64,000 bases of DNA. It comes from Antedon mediterranea (taxonomy: Eukaryota; Echinodermata; Crinoidea; Comatulida; Antedonidae). Within the stretch, counting starts at the first letter, position 1. Each line of letters opens with the position of its first letter. A program made the position numbers and the translations under genes. Of this stretch, positions 18,053 to 28,900 are shown in pieces. The notes beneath the pieces were generated by a model. It had not been told where the DNA came from, did not search any database, and saw only the letters and a program-made list of their open reading frames with translations. Location of the stretch: positions 11,237,312 to 11,301,311 of the forward strand of contig NC_092675.1 of assembly GCF_964355755.1 (NCBI RefSeq), given 5' to 3'.

Positions 18053-18333
18053 ATAATATTCTTATACTACAGTTTCATCTAGTATAGGCCAATCGTTCAT
18101 TCGTCGAATATTAAATATAAAAAATAAAAATAATAAATCCTAATCTACTATTCATCCCCAACTCTCGGAGAGAACATGAACTTATAAGAAACATTCACGT
18201 TCTTATCCTCGAGACGGTGATGAATTGGCGAGGGCCGATACATTGAATGTAAATAAATAAACAACGCACGTCCAGATTCGCGTATTTTCGGCGTCATATT
18301 TCGCCAGAAAAATATCGCGTTTCATTTTAATTA

Positions 18334-18346
18334 ATCCTCGTCGCCA
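18334..18346 (-). promoter_or_regulatory. Primer binding site, tRNA-Ser type
   Basis: In element sense, TGGCGACGAGGAT begins one base after the 5' LTR. It is complementary to a ...ATCCTCGTCG-CCA 3' end, which matches what I recall for animal tRNA-Ser(GCT). This marks minus-strand priming. Confidence 0.75.
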
Positions 18347-18347
18347 A

Positions 18348-18594
18348 TAAAGAGATTGCTAGTCTCTTGGTTTAGTTCCTTAACTACGATAAAAGACTAC
18401 AACGTAAAATACTCACCATTATAATAGTCTTTGTATGATAATAATGAGTGAGTAGTAATAATATAGGTTTAGTTTCCGTCGTCGACTTCTCAAGTGTCCC
18501 TAACGTACTTGACGTTCCAAGATACACACGGCGGAGCGCGTCCAGGTGTTTAGAGCGACGCGCTCCGCTTAAGCATCTGTGTAGCGGCACTACA
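18348..18594 (-). repeat. 5' LTR (promoter LTR)
   Basis: It is identical to 14044-14290. It should carry the element's promoter. In element sense a donor-like ATG|GTGAGT occurs at 18417/18416, which could splice to the acceptor before the Gag-like ORF. Confidence 0.88.
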
Positions 18595-18598
18595 GTAT

Positions 18599-19860
18599 GC
18601 TGTGTTTTTCATCAATAAAAAAACAATTGTCAACAACATTGGCCTTGATGCAATTTATTTCCTATTTGTAATTTATGGCATTGTATTTGTAAGAATTAAA
18701 AAAACACGTGGTGGAGGGACAACTTTGTATTGAGTAACGCGGGTGGCTCTCTCTCCTCCCGTTGTTAAGCAGAGCTATATAAAGAGTTACGACATTGGAT
18801 TATAGTCACGTGATATGCAGATAAATTTGTGTCGAACTTGTCTCCACTAATGCATGTAAAGAATAGGAGCAAGAAAATACTTTAAACTTTTTCTTTTATT
18901 TAAAAAAATGTAATTGCACATTTTACGGTGAAATATCGATGTGCACAGCGTAAAAAAGTACTTGCGGCAAAGAATATTGCACGCGCGTGCGCTAGTACAT
19001 TATAAAGTTCGATTGATTGATTCTGGAACGAAACAACCCATAAATTAACTACGTCCTATTAATAACAATTATGTAACATTTTAAATTTATAATGCATGCT
19101 TTGATGACTAAATAAAATAATAAAGTGTCGTGGATATATTTGTTAATATATTGAATAGCGTATAAACAATATTAAAATAATAAAGGCAAATTATTACAAA
19201 TGAAATGATGAACGAGTCTCTGAAAGTTTGTGTCAAAAACACAGAGGGGTGAATTTGTGTGTTTTTTGTATTGGTTCATGCTTTGATGTATCCTGACTTG
19301 CATCATGGAGTATTAGTATTATTCTTTACTCCATGCTTGCATGTAGGCCCTAGCATTTATTCTTTTGTTATTATAGACACAATATATATATGTTACCAAA
19401 TTAATACCATTAATAAAATTAATTACTAAAATAAAAACGGAATATAATTATAAGCGTTATTTCATAGACAAAAAAATCTAAAAATAATGCATGAACTACA
19501 GGAAAACGCTATACAAAATAGACGCGCGCGCCCTCAGCGTGCGAATTCTTTGACACAAAATGGCTTCTAATGTCGTAACTCTTTTATATGGCTTTGACAA
19601 CGGGAATCCATACTTTACTCTAATTGGCCGACGGTTGCTGGGATGTCGTCGTCTGCTCCTACTTATGTTGCGTCAAAAATAATGTTATAGTATTTGTTTA
19701 AAATTATAGAAATAAAGTATTTGTATGTATTTTAATTCAATAAATAATATTCTAAAGGCAAATTATTATTTGTTGTGCAAAAATATGTTATGATATCTGT
19801 TTACATAATTTATAATTTATTTTAAAAGTATTTAGTGTGGGCACATAAGACGACTGCTAC
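18599..19860. other. Intergenic DNA upstream of COPE, with a diverged inverted repeat
   Basis: CCCGTTGTTAAGC..TATATAAAGAGTTACGACATT (about 18758-18798) recurs inverted at about 19567-19607 (AATGTCGTAACTCTTTTATA..). These look like the inner parts of TIRs of an old DNA element, but I could not define its ends. A shorter hairpin around CATGGAGTA...TACTCCATG lies near 19304-19337. There is no coding evidence. Confidence 0.4.
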
Positions 19861-19865
19861 TTTTT

Positions 19866-19890
19866 CACGTCACGTCACGTCTCCACGTCA
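19866..19890 (+). promoter_or_regulatory. Cluster of CACGTCA boxes in the COPE promoter
   Basis: Four overlapping or adjacent CACGTC words end in CCACGTCA, the exact reverse complement of TGACGTGG. That is the core of the UPR element bound by ATF6/XBP1 and is close to a CRE. They lie 80-104 bases before the COPE start codon, within a normal core-promoter distance. Regulation by ER stress is known for secretory-pathway genes in animals; here it is inferred only. Confidence 0.6.
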
Positions 19891-19969
19891 TCATATCTTC
19901 GCCGTGTCTGCTGCTGCTGCTGGAAGGGAAAGCTGGGCATCTTGATTATATTATCGTTTTTCTATTAAA

Positions 19970-22900
19970 ATGGCAAACCAAGAGGATATTGATGAGTTGT
20001 ATGAAATTAAGAATGCATTTTATCTTGGAAATTATCAGCATTGTATAAATGAAGCACAGAATTTAAAGGTTAGCTAGCCTACTAGGCTAGGCCTAGCTAG
20101 TAGGGCCTAGGGCCTAGGCCTAGCTAGGCCTAGGCCTAGGCCTATCTATTGTCTTTACTAAATTACACACAACTTTTCCTAGCTAGGCTACTCTCTATTT
20201 CTATCTACTAGCCTAGGGCCAGGCTAGCCTAGGCCTACTGTAGGCCCACTAGGCTAGGCCGGGAACTTACCTATCTACTAGGGCCTAGCTAGCAGTAGCT
20301 AGGGTAGGGATGCTAGTCAAGTCGCCCCATCGCAAAGTCGCCCCATACAAAGTCGCCCCTTACACAGTCGCCCCTTACACAGTCGCCCCATCGCAAAGTC
20401 ACCCCAAAACAAAGTCGCCCCGACACAGTCGCCCCATCGCAAAGTCGCCCCATCGCAAAGTCGCCCCATCGCAAAGTCGCCCCAACGCAAAGTCGCCCCA
20501 TCGCAAAGTCGCCCCATCACAAAGTTGCCCTATCGCAAAGTCGCCCCAAAACGTTAAAAAAATAGTTTACAAGTGCGTAAAATGTCGCAATGATACACAA
20601 AACACGGAACGTGTAGGCATCATAAAAGGGGAAGCCCCGCTATGTAGTCTCAGGTGGCACGCACCATAATTTGTGTTTTAATTTTTATTTTACAGGTTTT
20701 AATGGAGTGATGTGCTTTTTAAAAATCATTAAAAAAATAGTTCCTTGTTTGAAAGTTCTAAAAAGATTATCCCTGATTTATAGTTTCGAAAATATTAATT
20801 TAATATGATTTTAAAATTAGTTACCAGAGCCACAATTACAAATCTTTCTTCAACCTACGCGTGGATACCAGCTCATTTTTTAGGATAATATAATAATGTA
20901 TAAATGTGTAGTAGGCCTTCGTACTGAGATTTACAGCAGTTAAAACAATAACAGCGTTGTAAGACAATGAGTGTTATAGGCTACTTATTGATCATTTTGC
21001 ATTTATTGACAAGTTATGTGTCTATTGTTATTTAATTTTAGTATCACTTTTCAAAATGAAGAAATAAAAAATACTCAATAAAAGGATTTCATCGCCGATA
21101 TGATCGTTTTACACATGTAGGTATTTTAGTAAAATTAAAACGCTACATTTTGACCATGGAAAAACCATCTTACAGTATCGTGTGCCGGTTTTTTAAAAAG
21201 GGAATCCCCGACGGTCAGCAGAAAGACGTAACACTAACAGCTGCCAGAAGGCGCCGGTTGGTTTCAGATTGGAGTCGCCTTTTATTCAACAGCACAATTA
21301 TCATTTTACTGAAGAAATTTCTTTTCAACCCTTTTGGTTATAGAACATTCTAATTATCATGCCTAATAAATATCCTCATATCGGGTGTTTATTTAATTTT
21401 AAATTAAACAAGACAGTGAAGAGGCACGGAATAATACATACAAACACGGACGTACGACGAATACACACACGCACGTCATCATTTACGACATATAGTGGTG
21501 ATACCTGTATGATGCAATTTTATAATGGATATAATGATGGGATTGCCTTTCCAGGCTTATATAATCAATGTTCATTATAATACTAATAGCAAACTGAATG
21601 TTTATAAATAAATTGTTTTACGTAATTTGTTGCATATAAAATAAAAGACACACTGACGTAGCCTACGTTTCCTATAAAATATTTCACATTTAAATAATTA
21701 TGTACTGTTAAATGACATTATGCCGAATAATACATAATCTTAAACTATGTTTACAAATTGTCATTTTTTAACGAAGACATCCCCGGCACACATCTTTCTC
21801 ATCATTGACCTGTAAAATAAAAAAAAATCAATTATTAATATAGGCCTAATAATAATAAATATTCATCGACCAAAGTAAAAATAATCTAGATTGTAACATC
21901 ATTTTATCGCGACCAAAATTAAACGCGACCGATTTTGAACGCGACAGATATCATCGTAGAACTCCGGCAGGGTTTCCCATCTTCAGATGGTGTGTTGTAG
22001 TGCAACAACGGTGGAGTAATTACGGGGGGTTTCCCTCTGGTGAGCTAGCACGTTAGTGCGACCGCGAAGTGATTGTCGTCCTCTCTGATGATGGGGGAGC
22101 GTGCCGATCGTGTGACCTGAGACTACATGGCGGGGCTTCCCCTTTTATGCCTACACATTCCGTGTTATTTTGTGTATCATTGCGACATTTTACGCACTTG
22201 TAAACTATTTAAACATTTTGGGGCGACTTTGCGATTGGGCGACCTTGTGTTGAGGCGACTTTGCGATGGGGCGACCGTGTCGGGGCGACTTTGCAATGGG
22301 GCGACTGTGTAAGGGTGACTTTGTATGGGGCGACTTTGCGATGGGGCAACTTGACTAGCATCCGATAAAATCAACATCTGGAGTTTTGTATGAAGTGCCG
22401 CTAGGCCTAGATACACTTTTTATCATATTAGGCCTAGGCCTAGAACTTTTACGTTTTATATTGGTTGTGTTTTATTTTGGTCGCGCTAGTTCCGTTTCGG
22501 CGTTTCGCACCTGTCATTTATCTTAAGTAACTTTATCGTGAGTACCACACCTTAGAATTAGGCCTCAAAAATAATTTTACGAACAAATAAATCCTTTAAA
22601 TTGATGAATTTACAGGTGTGTTTCTTGCACATCGGTTCGTCGCATACGCCATGTTCAATGTTGTTGTTTCTATGGAGCGCCAAAAGAGCAATCATAATAG
22701 AGGGTTAAAAACTCAATATAATGCGTATATTTAATGCATTTATTGGTGAAAATTACGTTCAATTTTAATATATTTTGTCAATGTTAATGCAACAAAAATG
22801 TTACTGTTGATACTGTACATGGTTTTCGCAGTTTTTGTTAACTTTTAAGAATGAAAATCAACAAATTCATCATCATATCACATGTACTGTAGGTTAATAC

Positions 22901-25900
22901 CTCAATGATCTAAATAATATTCCTCGTTATACTTAGGCCTTGGCTAGGTAGTGATGCTGATTTTAGCCTAATGTTTTGTTGCATTGACATTAGGGAGTTT
23001 TCGCAATCCGACGAATACGATAACGAAAATGGATACGTCACGCACACGTATTCGTTTTTTGTAAGCCAGTAAAAATATTGAATGAATAAACTTAACAATT
23101 TGTGATTTCGTAGCAATGAGTTTTTCATTCGATTTTTGCCCACTGTTTTATTTTATGTCTAATGTATCAACTAATTATACACCATGAAAAACACCCAGTT
23201 AGTTTGGCATTTTATACCTTCGTTATGTATTTGCACGCACATTTAATTCACACAGCACAATTTTTCTTTAGCGTCTTTTATTTTCGAAAAGTCTGAACAG
23301 TCAAAAGTAAAGTCTAAAGTTCCATAACCCACTATTGCTTATAATTTTTTCGCCTACATATATTTTTAATTAAAGGGATAGTGTATAACAAATCAATGGC
23401 AGTAGTTCCGGATTTTGTGATAAATTTAGTTTTTATTTTAATAATTTAATAATAGCGAGTGAGTGGCCGAGCGGTTAAGACAGTGGAACCGTAATTATGT
23501 AGCCATAACATCAGCAGGGGTTCGAGGCTCACTCACTCCATGGTTCTGGTGGTAGAACGAGTCTTCTCGGATAGGACTATAAACCGTAGGTCCAGTGTAC
23601 ACATCTAGCTCGTGTGCACTTTAAAGAACCTAGTACATCTTTCGAGACGAGTAGGGGGTTACCCCGGTGTATTAGTACTTCACAGCCACTGATCATTAAC
23701 TGGGCCCTCTGGGAGACCAGTCTTTGATAAGGTTACCCAGTATAAATATATATTTCAATCAATCAATAAGTACGTTTATCAGAGTAGTATAAACACATAT
23801 GAAGGCAGAAAAGACTGTAGAGCGCGGGTTAACTGCTACTGTAGTAATAATATAATAGCACTAAGCCAAAATTTGTTCCTCTATCTCCTCCTAAACCACA
23901 AATCCGAGATTAATGCCGTTGCATTACAGTAGTGATATTAGGATAGAAAATTTGTACGAAAAGGTGTTTTTAGACCAATTTCTTTGCAACTTCCGAACCC
24001 TGAGATCGGTAATTTTCGGCTGTTTCAAAGATCGATCGAGCATGCAAAACACAATAACAAATTAAGAGCGTTACGGAAAGCAGGTCATCGTAGCTCGAGC
24101 GTGCAATATAATATAACAATTAAAGAGCAGGTCATTGTCGACCCAGCTACCATGCACACACTGATTTATTTCGAACGTAAATCCCAACCGGATAGACGAT
24201 AAAATTCTCAGCTCATCCGCCGATGTTTGTACCCCAATGCATGTCGCCCAGACGCATCCATGTCACTGTTCTCTAGTCGGAAATAATATATGTTATAATT
24301 AATTATTATCCAGTTTTAAGTTTTTCTGAAAAGATTTATTGGTGTCAACTGTCATACTTTTAAAAATCAATTAATTTGAAAAACAAAATGGTGACCATTA
24401 AATGAACTTCAAAAAAATGCTGTAATTGAAATCCTTGACCCTCAAAACATATACTGTACATTGCCGCCAAAAACACTTCCATACACGATGTGAGCAAAAA
24501 TCTGTATTTTTATGGCGGTCATTTTGAAAAGGAAGAAATTGCGACCATTAAGTGAATTTAGAAAATGCTGTTTTTCGATTTCTTGACCCTCACAACCTAT
24601 ACTTTGCCAGTAAAATCACATCCATACACAATTTCGAAGTTGAGATGAGTACAAATTCTGTTTTATTTTATGGATGCCATTTTAAAAATCCAAAATGGCA
24701 ACTTTCCCCAGGCCAGATGAGCTGGAACTTTTGTTGGTCGATATATAGACCCTATAACACAAATCAGTTGAGGTACACTTGTTTATAATTTTTTCCCAGA
24801 TTGGAATAGGGATTCCTGCTTTTAAACAACCACAAGTTGAAATTTCTGATGATTTCATTGTCATAACTTAGATTTGGGTCGCATTTATGAAAGAGCAAAG
24901 CTCTGAAGGAGTTGTGACTTTAAAATGATGGATTGGCTGAAATTTACTAGATAAAAGTCCAGAAGGGTGTGTAGACATTTTCCTTTTAGTTGTTGTCACA
25001 TTGACTTTGACACAAAAGTTTAAATTGCACTTTTTAAATTTTATTTTGTATAGCCATCAAATTCAGATACCCGTGTAGCAAGAGATGTCTTCATGTACAG
25101 AGCATATGCAGCTGGTGTAAGTAAAACTACACAATTTAGATTTGTTGGTTATGATAAATTTACATTATAAATATTGACCTGAATTTAGAACTGGTTGGTT
25201 ATTAAAATGTTTTATTCCTTTTTTTTTTAAATTTCAGTACAAATTTGGTGTTGTTCTTGATGAAGTTAGCACCTCATCACCTCCAGAACTTGTTGCTGTT
25301 CGAACTCTTGCAGACTATCTAGCAAGCAAAAGCAAAAGGTATTCATACAAAATGCATTGAAACTGCACAAAATCGCTTGTGAAATTGATCTGTCAAAAGA
25401 ACCTGTATTGTAGCATTTCACTTTACAGGGCTTTTAATTCCCTGACTGAGAACCTGTTAAAATGGACCTGAAATGGACTTTCAATTTTCAAGAAATTCCC
25501 ACATGTTATTTAAATGTATCAAATTAACACAAACCCATACAAATAAAAACAAAATGTATAGTATTTTGAGTAAAAACGAAATTTTAAGATACCATGGTAA
25601 ATTAGCGAAAATTACTCACGCCATTGCAATATTCTAATTCAACGGCCGTCGGAAGCCTCTATATTCACGACGTCACATATACTGTTATACACACGATGAT
25701 GATATCGAGAGCGTGTATGCCGCCCGATAGTCAATGAAGGATCGACGGCCTGGAAAGACACGCGAAGCGTTGACACTAATACTAATTTATTCAATATCTA
25801 ATGTTGTTGAAATATAGGTCCCTTAAATGTACTTTGTTAGTTCTAAAACCCGAATTTAGAAGACCTACCTCCCAAAGTCGATCCACCACCCCACATCATG

Positions 25901-28900
25901 CGGCGTGGCTCCGTTTCATGTGCATCCAAGGACCAAAGCGATATCAACAACTTGCAAAATATGAATAAAATTCGTTTTCGAACTGCCTGATTCGTGACAA
26001 ATAAATTATCATCTCATATTACTAATTTAATTCTGCTAAACTAAAAACTAAAGAAACTAACACATTTTAGCAGTATAAATTACGAACGATATACAAAATA
26101 CACGAACGGAAAATATGGATACGCATCATTGCCACACTCACGTCATATTGCGAATTTTGGACAAAAAGTGTTTTGAGAGCGCTTTTGATTTAAACATTAG
26201 CGCGAGCCTATCTTTACCGCTGAGAATTGTATTGAGAAACCCGAAGACTTCACGCGAGCGAGACGAACTGACTAAGAACATTATTACTATAGATTTTCAC
26301 TTCATACACGCTTATTATTGAACAATAGTTAGTATAAATAACTGCTAGTTAATTAGAGACATTCGATGTTACTAAGAATACTAAAGAAATTACTTATAAT
26401 ACAAATTTAAAAGATTTATAACGTTTCTAGTTTAGGTAACATTCGCCCATTAACAATGAAAACAAACAAATCCTGCGTAGAAAATCGCGGAACTCTAAAA
26501 AGTTTGTTTTAATATCACGCTAAAATTGTTTCCGAATTTTTAAATACATATTTGTAAATATTATGTTAAATTTCAATATCTTTACTTTTAATCCTCAAAA
26601 AATCAAAATGTTGTTATTTTTTAAAAGAAATTTATGATCATTTGAAATCGGGTATATTTACTATCGATCGCGCTCTGCCGGTGCCCGAGTAGGTGTGTAC
26701 GCGTCGCTTTTGCAGGCTCTATTCCCAGTAGCGAGTTTCGGTCGCGCTAACATAAGCAATGTTTTCTACATTTACATGCATTAGGGGTAAATTATGTTTA
26801 ATTGTTTTTACCGCATAACAAAATTCCCAAATTTATTTCTTTTCTTGCCTAACCGTTTCTGTCACCCTAAAATTAATACTTTAACTGCATAATTTTAAGC
26901 GAAAATAACATAAAAATAGGCCTACTATAATTTGATCACTTCTGCGCAATACTTTAAAGTTGTTGTATACAATACAATTATTTTAAGAATATAAATAAAA
27001 ACACACAGAAACTAATAAAATGGCAACTAATTGAAAAGTCAAACTCATTTATTTCATCAATTAAATATTTGAAAAAAATCAAATCAAGCAAGGTACTGCT
27101 GTGTAGGCCTTAAATATGATTACTGTATTTTTTAGTTTTAATTTGTATAATGGCCTAGGCCTAATAATATAGTACTAACAACAAGTTTATTTCTAAAGGC
27201 AAGAATAACAAACAGCTTTATTTATTTACCTTCAATATTAAATCTATGAGAAACCTCAATTATGAGAATCATTTAAATTTCTGTCACCGTACATTTCATT
27301 ATAATGAAAACCTTTAATTTAAAAGACATTTAATTAATAAGAGCTGGTCAAATTTTTTTGAATGTCAACATGCTGTCCATAAATAGCCGCTTTCAAGTGA
27401 TGCAAATGTTTTCTGGAGTCAGATCCTATAAAAAATATAGAAATATAAAAAGTATGTTAATTTAAATATGTATTTGAAAGATGGGCTAGAGGTATACTGC
27501 ATGATAAATTAGGCTGAAAAACCTAGCATGTGGTCCTAGGCCTACTACAAGGCCTAGCTTAATGTTTTAAATCCCATAAAACGTTTGAATTTAATACAAG
27601 TACAAAATCTAATTTATATAGAGTTGTAAAGTGTGGTACATTCAGTACATTAATTAAAATAAATGAGAATGGGGCCTAATATTAATAAATAAACATGTAA
27701 AAAAATTGGCCTAAACGACTACGTGTGTATCTTATACGCATTGATTAACACGCAGTACGCGTTGGACCATCAAGGCTAGGCCCAGCTTCGCACAAACCAC
27801 CGTTATACATGTGATTTGTTTACCTATTTCAATCGCCATTTAAAAAATACCTGAAAATATCAACATGCCCATTTTTTGTCAAACGAATATTTACATTACA
27901 TAGTAACTTTTTATTTAGTCACTCGTTTACTCAAAAATTGAGGAATTTTTTTATGGTCTCGAAAAAATGTACAATATTATTATTGATAAAAACCGTATAA
28001 AATCTAACAAAAAGAAGGGCAAATTCAATGATTACCTGACACGATCATAACTGCTATCCTGTTCCAAAAACCAAGTCACGTGCTTCTTCAACCCTTGCTT
28101 TAATTATTCTCATGAATTATTCATAAGGAACTATAATTTAAGGCTTTCAATTGGTTAAAAGAGTTTAACCCTATTAAAATTTTAAATTCACATCATTTCC
28201 GGGTGATGTTGTCGCGCTTCGATGAATCTCAGAAATCACAAATGACCGCTAGAGGGCTCACTACTTTTTGTCTAGTCTAAATGAATGTGCGCACGGAGCT
28301 GTATCCCGGACAACGTTGCCAGGCCAACTTCGATATTGCCAGAAAAAAACCGTTGATTTTAAGATTTTAAATCGTTATTTTACTCGATGAATAACCGTTT
28401 ATACGGTAATAATTTTATCTAAAAAAATTCTAAATACGTTTCTGCAAATGCACAAGCATTTTTTAGAAAATACTCCATAGATTTCAAGAGTTATAGCCAA
28501 AAAACTGCAAATTGTCCATTGGAGGGATAGGAATATATTCGCAAAGTGACGTCACCCGCGAATTTTTTTTGATTTTCAAATGGGGCTTTCCCCAAAAGGG
28601 CCAATTTATATTTTGTAACAATATACATTCTAGCAACACCTAATAGCCCCCAAAACATCATTCTAAAATGAAAAAAATCGAAAATCCATTTCAGGTCCAT
28701 TTTAAGAAAATATGTAATGAATGTAGTTTTTCATGTTGAGGTGTTTTCTTTTTTTTTAGAGAGAAAATAGTTTGTAATCTGGATGGTCAAATGAGCAGCA
28801 ATGTTGATATCAGTAACAGCACCTTTCTGCTAATGGCAGCATCCATTTATTATCATGAAAAAGTAAATAAAGTCTACCTTTTCATAGGCATTACACTCTC

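Larger units (their letters stand above)
14044..18594 (-). mobile_element. Complete non-autonomous LTR retrotransposon (4.55 kb)
   Basis: Two 247-bp direct repeats, identical as far as I can compare, bound the element. GTAT is duplicated outside them (14040-14043, 18595-18598). In minus orientation the LTR starts TGTAGTGCCG; a primer binding site adjoins the right LTR and a purine tract adjoins the left LTR, which fixes the direction. The roughly 4-kb interior holds one long ORF of Gag-like character. I see no reverse transcriptase, integrase or protease, so it must rely on an autonomous partner. Identical LTRs imply a recent insertion. The 4-bp duplication and general layout fit Ty3/gypsy-type elements, but the class cannot be fixed without pol. 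Confidence 0.88.
20308..22363. mobile_element. Foldback element whose inverted arms contain a minisatellite
   Basis: The ends are GGATGCTAGTCAA and its inverse TTGACTAGCATCC. Each arm has a 14-15 bp minisatellite (AAGTCGCCCCATCGC-type) followed by the same unique tail (AAGTGCGTAAAATGTCGCAATG, here described from 20571; AGGGGAAGCCCCGC; TAGTCTCAGGT). The left arm (to about 20660) is about 100 bp longer than the right (from about 22108) because it has more minisatellite copies. The interior carries a short copy of the 8.67-10.44 kb dispersed repeat. No transposase was seen, and the target duplication is unclear (possibly TA). Confidence 0.75.

Noticed and set aside
14044-18594. Terminal repeats considered as DNA-transposon ends or DIRS split repeats
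   Set aside because: The repeats are direct, full length at both ends, flanked by a 4-bp duplication and accompanied by PBS and PPT, which is the LTR arrangement.
20310-20669. Plus and minus open frames of repeated '[14 protein letters not shown]' and '[13 protein letters not shown]' type
   Set aside because: They come from the AGTCGCCCC minisatellite and repeat with the unit; not proteins.
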